A stretch of 62,438 bases of DNA from Nocardioides lijunqiniae (GCF_015024225.1 NZ_JACJGM010000035.1:1-62438), one strand, 5' to 3'; shown: positions 7,891 to 16,224, numbered from the stretch's first letter. Translations and numbers: made by a program. The notes: a model not told the origin generated them from the letters alone.

Positions 7891-8751
7891 GTGCGCATCG
7901 TGTCACTGCTCCCCGCCACCACCGAGATCCTGTTCGCGATCGGGGCCGGCGACGACGTGGTGGGCGTGACGTTCGAGTGCGACTTCCCGGCCGAGGCCAG
8001 GTCGCGCACGGTGGTGTCGACCTCCGCGATGCCGGAGGGACTGGCCGCGTCCGAGATCGACGCGTTCGTCTCCGCCGCGGCCGCTCGCGGCGAGGACCTC
8101 TACCACCTCGACGAGGGCGCCCTCGCCGGCCTGGACGCCGACCTGGTGGTCACCCAGGACCTCTGCGCGGTCTGCGCCGTCGACGTCTCGGTCGTGGACG
8201 ACGCCCTGGCGCACCTGGGGTGCAGCGCGGAGGTCCTGACCGTCGACCCGCACACCCTGGACGAGGTCTTCGACTCGATCGGCGTGCTGGGCAGGGCCAC
8301 CGGGCACGAGGACGGGGCCGCGGCCCTGGTGGCGTCGCTGCGGCGGCGCCTGGACGCCGTACGCGCGAGCGTGCCGCCCGGGCCGCGACCGCGCGTCGTG
8401 CTCCTGGAGTGGACCGACCCGCCGTTCGCCCCCGGTCACTGGATCCCCGAGATGATCGAGGCGGCCGGCGGCGAGGTCGTCCTGGGCACCGCCGGGGCGA
8501 AGTCCGTGCGCGTCACGTGGGACGACGTGCACGCGGCGCGGCCCGACGTGGTCGTCGCGGCCCCCTGCGGCTACGACCTCGCCGGCGCCCAGGCGCTGGC
8601 CGACGACCTGGTCGCCGCGGGCGTGCTGCCCACCGGGGTGCCGGTGCACGCGGTCGACGCCGACGCCTCCTGGGCGCGCCCCGGCACCCGCCTGGTCGAC
8701 GGCGTCGAGGAGCTGGCCCGGATCCTGAGGGGCCGGATCCTGCGGGGCTAG
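7891..8751 (+). CDS. BtuF-like periplasmic-binding-fold protein (cobalamin-binding type)
   Basis: 286-residue protein of the BtuF/FhuD substrate-binding fold. The start RIVSLLPATTEILFAIGAGDDVVGVTFECD is the classic cobalamin-binding-protein N-terminus. The second lobe contains VVLLEWTDPPFAPGHWIPEMIEAAGG. It lacks a signal peptide and lipobox, so unlike true BtuF it should be cytoplasmic. Many actinobacteria carry such soluble homologues without an adjacent ABC transporter, and none is seen here. The GTG start is 6 nt from TAGGCT, so the mRNA is probably leaderless. It overlaps the convergent VWA gene by four bases at its stop. The ligand is inferred from the family only. Confidence 0.8.
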   Translation: MRIVSLLPATTEILFAIGAGDDVVGVTFECDFPAEARSRTVVSTSAMPEGLAASEIDAFVSAAAARGEDLYHLDEGALAGLDADLVVTQDLCAVCAVDVSVVDDALAHLGCSAEVLTVDPHTLDEVFDSIGVLGRATGHEDGAAALVASLRRRLDAVRASVPPGPRPRVVLLEWTDPPFAPGHWIPEMIEAAGGEVVLGTAGAKSVRVTWDDVHAARPDVVVAAPCGYDLAGAQALADDLVAAGVLPTGVPVHAVDADASWARPGTRLVDGVEELARILRGRILRG

Positions 8752-10787
8752 TCGCCCACCCAGAAGCCGCGGCCGCCGAACCAGTCGCCGTAGGCGCTGC
8801 GGACGTCGCCCATGGGGCTGCTGCCGTCGCGCGAGCCGAGGTAGGAGCCGACGACGGCGGCGCCGAGGTCGTCCAGCTCGGGTGCGACCACGCGACCGTC
8901 GACCCGCTTGGCCATCGACTCGATGAACCGCGCGAGCCCGGGGTCCTCGCCGAGCCGGAAGAACGTCGTCTGGGCGCCGAGCCGGCTGGAGTTGTCGAGC
9001 TCGCGAACGGCGTAGGCCACGGTCATCGGGTGCGGCGGGTAGGAGAAGTAGACCTCTCCGTCCGGCTCCAGGTGGGAGGTCGGCTCGCCGTCGGTGACGA
9101 TCAGCAGCACCGGCTGGGCGTTGGGGTGCTTGCGGAAGTGGCGGTTGGCGAGCAGCAGGGCGTGGTGCAGGTTGGTGCCCTTGTCCCACATCGCGTCGAG
9201 CGCGGTGAGCTCCTCGATGTCCATCACCTGGGCGTGCCGGCCGAACGCGATCATCTGCAGCGCGTCGCCGCGGAAGCGGGACTTGATCAGGGTGTGCAGC
9301 GCCAGCGCCGTGCGCTTCATCGGCACCCAGCGTCCGTCCATCGCCATCGAGAACGACGTGTCGACCAGCAGCGCGACGCAGGCCTGCGTGCGTGCCTCGG
9401 TCTCGGTGACCTCGACGTCCCCGATCTCCAGTCGTACGCCGCCGCGCGGGTCGCCGCCCTCGGCGACCGTGCGCTGCACCGCGTTGGTGATCGAGCGGGT
9501 GACGTCCCAGGGCTCGGTGTCGCCGAAGGCCCACTCGCGGGTGCCACCGGACCGGTCGCCGGCCGCGCCCGCCTGGCGCAGGTCGCGCTGGCCCTGCCGC
9601 CCGGACATCTTGTTGGCGACGTCCTTCAGCAGCGCCTTGCCCAGCTGGCGCATGGCCTTCGGGGTGAGCTTGAGCTGGCCGCCGGAGTCGCGCCGCAGCG
9701 TGCCGCTGTCGCGCAGCGCCTGCTCGAGCTCCTTGAGCGTGCGCGCGTCGACCGCGGCCTGGTCGCCGAGCTGGCGGGCGAGCTTGTCGAGGTCGACGTC
9801 GTCCATGCGCGCGCCGCCGTAGGACTGGGAGAGCTGGTCGGACAGCGCGTCCAGGTCGGCGAGGTCCTGCAGCACGCCGGTGCCGTCGCCCAGGCCCAGG
9901 CCCTGCTCGCCGTCGAAGCGCTCGGACCCGCCCCAGTCCTCGCCGGGACGCAGCGACTGGAGGTTGGCGTCGAGCTGGGAGAGCGAGTCCATGAGCTCGG
10001 GAGACCCGAAGGCCTGCGCGGCCAGGGCGTCGAGCTCGTCGCGCTGCTCCTGGGTCATGGAGTTGCGCATCCGCTGGGCGGCGGCCGCCCGCTGGGCGAG
10101 CGCGTCGAGGAGCTCGTCGATGTCCTGGGGCCGCTCGGGGAAGAAGTCCCCGTGCTTGTCCATGAAGTCGTCGAAGTCCTGCTGGGTGTCGTCGCCGCGC
10201 TGGTGCTTGGCGAGGAGCCCGTTGAGGTCCTGCAGCATCTCGTTGACGGCGGCGCGGTCCTCGTCGGTGGCGTTCTCCAGCGCGTCCTTCATGCCGGCGA
10301 AGCGCTGGTCGAGCAGCTCGCGCCCGAGGAGGTCCTTGATCCGCTCGTAGTCCTCGCGGGCCTCGCGGCTCTGCCACTGGTAGTCGGCCAGCTCGCTCAC
10401 GGCGGCCGACGTGGAGTCGGGGAGGTTCTCCAGGCGCATCTCGGAGAAGGCACGCTCGGCGTCGTCCATCATCGCGTCGCGGGCGAGCTGCTTGCGCTCC
10501 TCCAGCACGGCGTGGTCCAGCAGCTCCTTGACCTCCTGGAGCGTGCCGTCGAGGTTGTTGCGCTGCAGCAGGTCCCGGCGCTTCTCCGCCACCCGCCGGG
10601 CGAGGTCGTCGAGGCCCTGCTGGTCCTGACCGCCGCGGCGCAGGAACTCTCGCATCGCCCGCTCGGGGCTGTAGCCGGCCATGACGTCCTGGCCGATGGC
10701 GTCGAGCGCCTCGGCGATGTCGACCGGCGGCGCGAGCGGGTCGCCGCCGGCGTACCGGCGGAAGCGGGACGCGCGGGTCCTAGCCAT
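8748..10787 (-). CDS. VWA-domain protein, partner of a MoxR-type AAA ATPase
   Basis: 679-residue cytoplasmic protein. The N-terminal two thirds are polar and helical. The C-terminal von Willebrand A domain carries the MIDAS motif DTSFS at about residues 475-480, with the later conserved LLIVTDGEPT strand. VWA proteins paired with MoxR ATPases work as metal-insertion or protein-remodelling systems, as in magnesium chelatase D/I. Its ATG overlaps the end of the upstream ATPase gene by eight bases, so the two are translationally coupled. The actual client is unknown. It converges on the BtuF-like gene. Confidence 0.85.
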   Translation of the reverse strand: MARTRASRFRRYAGGDPLAPPVDIAEALDAIGQDVMAGYSPERAMREFLRRGGQDQQGLDDLARRVAEKRRDLLQRNNLDGTLQEVKELLDHAVLEERKQLARDAMMDDAERAFSEMRLENLPDSTSAAVSELADYQWQSREAREDYERIKDLLGRELLDQRFAGMKDALENATDEDRAAVNEMLQDLNGLLAKHQRGDDTQQDFDDFMDKHGDFFPERPQDIDELLDALAQRAAAAQRMRNSMTQEQRDELDALAAQAFGSPELMDSLSQLDANLQSLRPGEDWGGSERFDGEQGLGLGDGTGVLQDLADLDALSDQLSQSYGGARMDDVDLDKLARQLGDQAAVDARTLKELEQALRDSGTLRRDSGGQLKLTPKAMRQLGKALLKDVANKMSGRQGQRDLRQAGAAGDRSGGTREWAFGDTEPWDVTRSITNAVQRTVAEGGDPRGGVRLEIGDVEVTETEARTQACVALLVDTSFSMAMDGRWVPMKRTALALHTLIKSRFRGDALQMIAFGRHAQVMDIEELTALDAMWDKGTNLHHALLLANRHFRKHPNAQPVLLIVTDGEPTSHLEPDGEVYFSYPPHPMTVAYAVRELDNSSRLGAQTTFFRLGEDPGLARFIESMAKRVDGRVVAPELDDLGAAVVGSYLGSRDGSSPMGDVRSAYGDWFGGRGFWVGD

Positions 10788-12174
10788 AGACGGTCTCGGA
10801 GCCGTCGGAGTCCTTGCCGATCTTGCGGGCGAGGTAGAGCCCCTCGAGGGCCAGCTCGATGGCGCCCGCGCGCTGGCCGTCGTTGGTGGCGTCGAGCCGG
10901 TCGCAGATGTCGTCGTAGAGCTCGGACTCGCCCAGCACCGGGAGGCCGGTGAGGAAGTCGCGGGCCGTGACCTGCTCGCCGGTGGTGATCATCGCGCCGG
11001 ACTCGACGGCGTCGACGAGCAGCGCGAAGTCGAGGCCGCGGAAGTAGGCGCGCACCGTCTCGGCCGTGGCCGTGCGGAGCAGGTGGGTGAGGATCTCCCC
11101 CTCGCGCCCCTCCTCGCCGGACTCGAACTCGATCTTGCCGCCGAGCACGTCGACGGCGGTCTCGAGGTCGACCACGCGCGCGACGGCCTCGTCCTCGCCC
11201 TGCACCGTGGCGCGGTGGATGGCGGCGGCCGCGATCGTCTCCGCGCCCGCGATGGCGAAGCGGGCCGAGACGCCGCTGCGCTGGTCGACCGAGGACGAGT
11301 CGCGCAGGTTGCGGGTGAAGCGCGCCAGGATCTCCACCAGGTAGTCGGGCACCTCGGCGACGAGGTCGGCCTCCTGGCGGATGACGCGGATCTCGGCGTC
11401 GAGCTCGGTCGGGTAGTGGGTGCGGATCTCGGCGCCGAAGCGGTCCTTGAGCGGGGTGATGATCCGGCCGCGGTTGGTGTAGTCCTCGGGGTTGGCGCTG
11501 GCCACGACGAGCACGTCGAGCGGCAGCCGCAGGACGTAGCCGCGGATCTGGATGTCGCGCTCCTCCATCACGTTGAGCATCGCGACCTGGATCCGCTCGG
11601 CCAGGTCGGGCAGCTCGTTGATGGCCACGATGCCGCGGTGGCTGCGCGGGATGAGCCCGAAGTGGATGGTCTCGAGGTCGCCCAGCGAGCGGCCCTCGGC
11701 GACCTTCATCGGGTCGACGTCGCCGATGAGGTCGGCGACCGAGGTGTCCGGCGTCGCGAGCTTCTCGGCGTAGCGGTCGTCGCGGTGGCGCCACGAGACG
11801 CGCAGCTCGTCGCCGTGCGTCGCCGCGGCGCGCTGCGAGGCGACCGTGATCGGCTCGTAGGGGTGCTCGCCGAGCTCGGAGCCGGAGATCACCGGCGTCC
11901 ACTCGTCGAGCAGGCCGACCAGCGTGCGCAGGATGCGGGTCTTGCCCTGGCCGCGCTCACCGAGCAGGACCACGTCGTGGCCCGCGATGAGGGCGCGCTC
12001 GAGCTGCGGGATGACGGTCGTCTCGAAGCCGTGCAGGCCGGGCCAGGGGTCGCGGCCCTCGGCGAGGGCCGCCAGGAGGTTGTCGCGGATCTCGGTGCGC
12101 AGGGCCTTGGCGACATGGCCGGAGGCGCGCAGCTCGCCGACGGTGGAGATGGTCGGAGCCGTAGAGGAAGTCAC
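10780..12174 (-). CDS. MoxR/magnesium-chelatase-I-like AAA+ ATPase
   Basis: 464-residue AAA+ ATPase. Walker A is GERGQGKT at residues 72-79; Walker B/sensor regions are GIVAINELPDL and VLVVASANPEDY. The insert NVMEERDIQIRGY resembles the helix-2 insert loop of the chelatase/MoxR clade. It would hydrolyse ATP to remodel a client through the VWA protein encoded directly downstream. The GTG start at 12174 follows TAGGTT plus 6 nt on its strand, so the operon mRNA is probably leaderless. The two genes form a closed two-gene operon. Confidence 0.9.
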   Translation of the reverse strand: MTSSTAPTISTVGELRASGHVAKALRTEIRDNLLAALAEGRDPWPGLHGFETTVIPQLERALIAGHDVVLLGERGQGKTRILRTLVGLLDEWTPVISGSELGEHPYEPITVASQRAAATHGDELRVSWRHRDDRYAEKLATPDTSVADLIGDVDPMKVAEGRSLGDLETIHFGLIPRSHRGIVAINELPDLAERIQVAMLNVMEERDIQIRGYVLRLPLDVLVVASANPEDYTNRGRIITPLKDRFGAEIRTHYPTELDAEIRVIRQEADLVAEVPDYLVEILARFTRNLRDSSSVDQRSGVSARFAIAGAETIAAAAIHRATVQGEDEAVARVVDLETAVDVLGGKIEFESGEEGREGEILTHLLRTATAETVRAYFRGLDFALLVDAVESGAMITTGEQVTARDFLTGLPVLGESELYDDICDRLDATNDGQRAGAIELALEGLYLARKIGKDSDGSETVYG

Positions 12175-12248
12175 CCCTCAAACCTAGCCACCCGCGCAAT
12201 CCTGGAGCGCGGTCCAAGGGCGTCCGGGGCTGCCCTAGTGTGCGGTCC

Positions 12249-12608
12249 ATGAGCCTCCAGCGGACCTGCCCCTGCGGGAGCGGCGCGACGTACGACGCCT
12301 GCTGCGGCCGGCTGCACCGGGGCTCGGCCCGCGCAGTGAGCGCGCTGGAGCTGATGCGCGCCCGCTACTCGGCCTACGCCGTGGACGACCTCGACTTCGT
12401 CTTCCGCACGTGGCACCCGCGGACCCGCCCGGACACGCTCGAGCCGGACCCCTCCCTCACCTGGACCGGTCTCACGATCGTCGGCTCAGGCGAGGACTGG
12501 GTGGAGTTCGTGGCGGCGTACACGCGCGGCGGTGAGGCCGGCGAGCGACGCGAGCGCAGCGTCTTCGAGCTGCGGCGCGGCGACTGGGTCTACGTCGGCG
12601 AGGCCTGA
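12249..12608 (+). CDS. YchJ-family SEC-C zinc-binding protein
   Basis: 119-residue protein with the SEC-C motif CPCGSGATYDACCGRLH at its N-terminus (Cys and Cys-Cys zinc ligands) and the YchJ body LMRARYSAYAVDDLDFVFRTWHP. Function unknown; the C-terminal NTF2-like fold may bind small molecules or proteins. The ATG at 12249 is taken over a GTG nine bases upstream because TAGTGT lies 7 nt before it (leaderless) and residues start directly at SLQRTCPCGSG. Its 3' end overlaps the convergent gene by 19 bp. Confidence 0.85.
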   Translation: MSLQRTCPCGSGATYDACCGRLHRGSARAVSALELMRARYSAYAVDDLDFVFRTWHPRTRPDTLEPDPSLTWTGLTIVGSGEDWVEFVAAYTRGGEAGERRERSVFELRRGDWVYVGEA

Positions 12609-13165
12609 CGCAGCCGCTCCTCGGCCCACCCGACCGGACGCCAGGCCGGCGTCACGTCGATCACCACCGGGGCGCCGCGCGCGTCCAGCAGGACGTTGCC
12701 GGCGAGCTCGGCGTGCACCAGCTGGGCCGGGCCGGTCCCGTCGTCGTCCCCGGCGTCGTCCCCGGCGTCGATCCCTGGAGGGCGCTCCCGGACCAGCGAG
12801 TCCAGCTCGGCGTGCAGCAGTCGTCCCGCCGCCAGCGTGACGTCGAGGTCCTCGCACACCACGGTGCCCGGCTCGTAGCGGCTGGCCCCCCACCCGTCGA
12901 CCACCCAGGACCCGTCACGCGCGGGCACCGGCATCGCGACCCGCAGGTCGCGCGGTCCCCGGCCGGGACGCTCGTCGAGCCGCACCGCCAGCCGGGCGAG
13001 CAGCGGGCTCAGCCAGGCCTGGACCTCGGCGTCGCGACCGGCGGTCAGCAGCAGGTCACCGGCACGCACCCGCTCGTGACGCTCTCCCGGCAGCCGCGAG
13101 AGGTCCGCCGGCACGGCGAACAGGTCCAGCACGTCGGCGGAGGGCAGGTCGGGCACCCGCACCAC
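12590..13165 (-). CDS. TIGR02569-like actinobacterial protein (shortened, phosphotransferase-like)
   Basis: 191 residues from a GTG at 13165 (13162 is equally possible). PVPARDGSWVVDGWGASRYEPGT and a later HAELAGNVLLD followed by VIDVTPAWRPVGWAEE match the actinobacterial TIGR02569 family as I remember it; those proteins look like aminoglycoside phosphotransferases. Two features are odd. The motif that should read HGDLxxN has Ala and Glu (HAELAGN), so catalysis is doubtful. The protein also stops just after the WRP block, well short of the family length. There is a Gly/Asp-rich low-complexity insert (GDDAGDDDG). A repeat lies just upstream of the start. The function is unknown. Confidence 0.55.
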   Translation of the reverse strand: MVRVPDLPSADVLDLFAVPADLSRLPGERHERVRAGDLLLTAGRDAEVQAWLSPLLARLAVRLDERPGRGPRDLRVAMPVPARDGSWVVDGWGASRYEPGTVVCEDLDVTLAAGRLLHAELDSLVRERPPGIDAGDDAGDDDGTGPAQLVHAELAGNVLLDARGAPVVIDVTPAWRPVGWAEERLRQASPT

Positions 13166-13225
13166 GCTAGTCGGCCCACCCGGTGCTCGAGCAGTGAGGA
13201 GCACCAGCGACGACACCGGTGCGGG

Positions 13226-13267
13226 GGTCTCGACATCCGCTCGCTGGCGCTCGCTGCTCGACCACCG
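13226..13267. repeat. Type B palindromic repeat (variant)
   Basis: GGTCTCGAC at the left and GCTGCTCGACCACCG at the right match the ends of type B repeats elsewhere; the interior has CATCCGCTCGC in place of GGGCGCTCCTCGC. A second partial unit with GTGCTCGAGCAGTGAGGAGC precedes it at about 13183-13202. It lies between the convergence of gene starts and the thiolase stop at 13276. Confidence 0.75.
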
Positions 13268-13275
13268 AGGTGGCG

Positions 13276-14475
13276 TCACACGGCGAGCAGCACCGAGGAC
13301 CCGTGGCCGAAGAGCCCCTGGTTGGCGGTGATGCCGACGCGGGCGCCCTCGACCTGGCGGCCCTCGGCCCGGCCGCGCAGCTGCCAGGTCAGCTCGCAGA
13401 CCTGCGCGAGCGCCTGGGCCGGCACGGCCTCGCCGAAGCAGGCGAGCCCTCCGGACGGGTTGACCGGGATCCGGCCGCCGAGGGTGGTGTCGCCGGCGCG
13501 CAGCAGGACCTCGGCCTCGCCTCGCCCGCAGAGCGCGAGGTCCTCGATCCAGTCGAGCTCCAGCGCGGTGGACAGGTCGTAGACCTCGGCCACGTCGACG
13601 TCCTCGGGGCCGATCCCGGCCTCCTCGTAGGCCGCCCGGCCGATCGACTCCTTGAAGGTCCGCTCGGGCACGCCGGTCACGGCGCTGGAGTCGGTCGAGA
13701 GGTTCGGCATGTCCAGGACCGTGTGGGGGAACGTCGGCGTCACGGTCGAGACCGCCTTCACCCGCACCGGCGAGTCGAGCCCGTGTCGCCGGGCGTAGTC
13801 GACGCTGGTGAGCACGACGGCGGCCGCCCCGTCGGACGTCGCGCAGATGTCGAGCAGGTGCAGCGGGTCCGAGACCACCGCGGAGGCCAGGACGTCCTCG
13901 ACCGAGACCTCCTTGCGATAGCGCGCGTAGGGGTTGTGCAGCCCGTGCCGGGCGTTCTTGACCTTCACCTGCGCGAAGTCGGCCTGCGTGGCGCCGAAGA
14001 GGTCCATGCGGCGACGCGCGTAGAGCGCGAAGTACGCCGGGTTGGTCATGCCGAGCAGCCGGAACCGCAGCCAGTCGGGGTCGTCCCAACGCTCCCCCGC
14101 GTTGGGCGCGAGGAAGCCCTTGGGCGTGGTGTCGGCGCCGACGACCAGCGCCACCTCGCACATGCCGGCGAGGATCCGGGCCCGCGCGGTGTCGAGCGCC
14201 TGGGCGCCCGTCGCGCAGGCGGCGTACGACGTGGCGACGCGGGCGCCGTTCCAGCCCAGCGCCTGGGCGAACGTCGCGCCCGCGACGTAGCCGCCGTAGC
14301 CGTTGCGCACGGTCTCGCCGCCGACCACGAGGTCGACGTCGCTCCACGGGATGTCGGCGTCGGCGAGCGCGGCCCGCGCCGCGTGCACGCCGTACGTCAC
14401 GAAGCTCCTGCCCCACTTGCCCCAGGGATGCATGCCCACGCCGGCGACGGCGACGTCGTTGCTCGACCCGGTCAC
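13276..14475 (-). CDS. Thiolase-fold lipid-transfer-type protein (SCP-x/Ltp-like)
   Basis: 399-residue thiolase-superfamily protein. The N-terminal nucleophile region is SYAACATGAQAL (Cys present). The C-terminal blocks VAEVYDLSTALELDW and NPSGGLACFGEAVPA replace the NxHGGA and CxG motifs of classical thiolases, as in Ltp/SCP-x proteins. Ltp2-type members act as retro-aldolases in steroid side-chain degradation together with a DUF35 protein. The gene directly upstream encodes exactly such a DUF35 protein, overlapping by ATGA. A KstR-like operator precedes the pair. A role in sterol or acyl-CoA side-chain catabolism is therefore likely, but the substrate is not proven. Confidence 0.8.
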   Translation of the reverse strand: MTGSSNDVAVAGVGMHPWGKWGRSFVTYGVHAARAALADADIPWSDVDLVVGGETVRNGYGGYVAGATFAQALGWNGARVATSYAACATGAQALDTARARILAGMCEVALVVGADTTPKGFLAPNAGERWDDPDWLRFRLLGMTNPAYFALYARRRMDLFGATQADFAQVKVKNARHGLHNPYARYRKEVSVEDVLASAVVSDPLHLLDICATSDGAAAVVLTSVDYARRHGLDSPVRVKAVSTVTPTFPHTVLDMPNLSTDSSAVTGVPERTFKESIGRAAYEEAGIGPEDVDVAEVYDLSTALELDWIEDLALCGRGEAEVLLRAGDTTLGGRIPVNPSGGLACFGEAVPAQALAQVCELTWQLRGRAEGRQVEGARVGITANQGLFGHGSSVLLAV

Positions 14476-14930
14476 TGGTCGGCCTCCTCGCCGAGCTCGG
14501 TCAGGTGCCCCGACGTCAGGGGGAGCCAGCGCCAGATGGTCCGGTCACCGGACTCGTCGGTGTAGAGCGTCTCGACCACGAGCTCGGCCTCCTGGCCGAC
14601 GCGGAGGTCGGCGACGCCGTAGCCCCGGGCGACCTGGCCCAGCACGACCAGCCCCTCGGGCAGCTCGACGGCGGCCAGCGCGAACGGCTCGTAGGGGTCG
14701 CTCGCCGGGATGTACGGCGGCGGCGGCTGGTACTGCGCGTCGGTGTAGGACCACACGACCCCACGACGCGACAGCGCGACCTCCTCGAAGGTCTCCCCCG
14801 CGCACGCCGGGTTCCGGCAGAAGCCGTCGGCCTTCGGGAAGAACACCGTCGTGCAGGTCGTGCACCGGGTGCCGAGGAGCGCCGGGTCGGCCCCCGTCGT
14901 GAACCAGCCCTCGATGGCAGGCGCCGTCAT
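14472..14930 (-). CDS. DUF35 zinc-ribbon/OB-fold protein, partner of the thiolase-like protein
   Basis: 152 residues: an N-terminal rubredoxin-like zinc ribbon with CTTC (about residues 23-26) and CRNPAC (about 37-42), then an OB fold (GVVWSYTDAQYQPP ... PFALAAVELPEGLVVLGQVARG). DUF35 proteins bind CoA thioesters and are required by their thiolase or aldolase partners, for example ChsH2-DUF35 with Ltp2. ATG at 14930 has GGAGGA 4-5 nt upstream; the longer open frame beyond it is a shadow of the dioxygenase gene. It is first in a two-gene operon, coupled to the thiolase by a four-base overlap. Confidence 0.88.
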   Translation of the reverse strand: MTAPAIEGWFTTGADPALLGTRCTTCTTVFFPKADGFCRNPACAGETFEEVALSRRGVVWSYTDAQYQPPPPYIPASDPYEPFALAAVELPEGLVVLGQVARGYGVADLRVGQEAELVVETLYTDESGDRTIWRWLPLTSGHLTELGEEADQ

Positions 14931-14954
14931 GCGTCCTCCGAACGTGAACGAAAC

Positions 14955-14968
14955 TAGAACAGGTTCTG
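14955..14968. promoter_or_regulatory. KstR-like operator upstream of the DUF35-thiolase operon
   Basis: TAGAACAGGTTCTG matches the KstR consensus TNNAACNNGTTNNA at 7 of its 8 defined positions (the last A is G). Its AGAAC/GTTCT arms are a perfect inverted repeat around AG. It lies 25 bp upstream of the DUF35 start codon. KstR is the TetR-type repressor of cholesterol catabolism in actinobacteria. No kstR gene is in the window. Confidence 0.6.
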
Positions 14969-15004
14969 ATTCTCGCACGGACGGTGGTGGACGGCCACCG
15001 GCGC

Positions 15005-15367
15005 TCAGGTCGCGATGTCGGGGTACGGCAGCTCGAAGTGGGCCAGCTTGGCGGCGTAGTCGAGCTGCATGCCGAGCGGCTCGTCGAAGTCGCGCTCGAA
15101 CATCGCGATCCACAGCGTCAGCGTCAGGAACGGGTGCGCCCCGAGCTCGAACAGCGCGACGTTGTCGTGCGTGGCCAGGGCCTGACGCTCCTCGTCGGTG
15201 AACGAGAGCCACGTGGTCCGCTCCGCCTCGATGGCGTTCAGCAGGCGGTTGGCCTCGTCGGCCTCCCACCAGGCGACGGTGCCGGCCGGGTCCTCGCGGT
15301 AGCGCTCGGTGAGCTCGCGGTCGCGGTCGATGGTGAACAGGAACTTGTTGACGAGGTACTTGCTCAC
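15005..15367 (-). CDS. LigA-type small subunit of a class III extradiol dioxygenase
   Basis: 120-residue all-helical protein similar to the alpha subunit of protocatechuate 4,5-dioxygenase. Landmarks are YLVNKFLFTIDRD near the N-terminus and ERQALATHDNVALFELGAHPFLTLTLW. The LigA subunit closes over the active site of LigB and helps define ring specificity. GTG at 15367 overlaps the stop of the upstream ligB-type gene (GTGA), so both subunits are made in concert. Gallate, protocatechuate or a related catechol are candidate substrates, but sequence alone does not choose. Confidence 0.75.
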   Translation of the reverse strand: MSKYLVNKFLFTIDRDRELTERYREDPAGTVAWWEADEANRLLNAIEAERTTWLSFTDEERQALATHDNVALFELGAHPFLTLTLWIAMFERDFDEPLGMQLDYAAKLAHFELPYPDIAT

Positions 15368-16224
15368 GCGTCGACTCCGTTCGGGTACCAGGTGAAGTAG
15401 GCCTCCATGGTGTGGAAGAGGTCGAGCTGGTCGGCGTAGTCGGCCTTGGCGTAGCCGGCGATCCCCATCATCAGCATGAAGTCCATGAAGCCGTGGGTGG
15501 CGTTGCCCGGTGCGTGCAGGCTGTCGAGGGTGACGTTGGCCAGGCAGCCGTCGATGTCGCCGTTCCTGATCCACTCGACTGCCTTGGCGTCGAACTCCGG
15601 GTCCGGGCCGTGCGGCCCGAACTGGCGCGGCCCGCCGAGCTCGAGGGAGAGGTGACCGGTTCCGATGACGGCCACGCGCAGGTGGCTGGGCCAGGCGTCG
15701 ATGAGCTCGCGGATGGTCTGGCCGAACTTCACGAAGCGCTCGGGCCGCGGCAGCGGCGGGGCGAAGATGTTGGTGTAGATCGGCACGATCGGCAGGTCGT
15801 TCTCGGGCCGCACGGTGAAGATCGGGCAGGTGATCGAGTGGTCGACGCGCAGCTCGTTGGAGAACGCCAGGTCGAAGCCCTTGTCGATGCCCTCGCGGAG
15901 CATGTACTCCGAGAGGCCCTCGTGGCCCTTGAACAGCAGCTTGGGGAGGCCGAACTCCCGCATCTCGTTCTCCCAGTTGCCGTCGTAGAACGGCGCCTTG
16001 CCCACGAGGAACTGCGGCATGTTGTCCAGCCACAGCTGGTGGAAGTGGTCGGAGCCGACCATCACCAGCACGTCGGGGCGCATCCGCGTGAGCGTCTCGC
16101 GGTAGGACGCCACCTTGCTCACCCACTCGGCCGCGAACGGCGGCGCCTCCTCGGGCGCCAGCCGGCTGGTCCGGTAGTAGAACGGGTGGTGGGTCGTGGC
16201 CAGGATCGCGACCAGCTTCGCCAT
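15364..16224 (-). CDS. LigB-type catalytic subunit of a class III extradiol dioxygenase
   Basis: 286-residue catalytic subunit that cleaves a catechol ring meta to the hydroxyls with O2 and non-haem Fe(II). The family iron-ligand region is seen in ATTHHPFYYR near residue 10, and the VMVGSDHFHQLWLDNMPQF block with conserved His near residues 58-60 follows. IGTGHLSLELGGPRQFG carries another conserved His. It begins the two-gene operon with the LigA-type subunit and is divergent from an IclR regulator. A GTCCGC-type palindrome sits between the two start codons. No downstream lig/pca genes for ring-cleavage products are adjacent, except perhaps the CoA-transferase cluster. Confidence 0.82.
   Translation of the reverse strand: MAKLVAILATTHHPFYYRTSRLAPEEAPPFAAEWVSKVASYRETLTRMRPDVLVMVGSDHFHQLWLDNMPQFLVGKAPFYDGNWENEMREFGLPKLLFKGHEGLSEYMLREGIDKGFDLAFSNELRVDHSITCPIFTVRPENDLPIVPIYTNIFAPPLPRPERFVKFGQTIRELIDAWPSHLRVAVIGTGHLSLELGGPRQFGPHGPDPEFDAKAVEWIRNGDIDGCLANVTLDSLHAPGNATHGFMDFMLMMGIAGYAKADYADQLDLFHTMEAYFTWYPNGVDA

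Noticed and set aside
7903..10952. Very long frames (824 and 991 codons) overlapping the VWA/MoxR genes
   Set aside because: They are out of frame with the VWA and MoxR proteins, which carry the MIDAS and Walker motifs; the composition is typical of GC-rich shadow frames.
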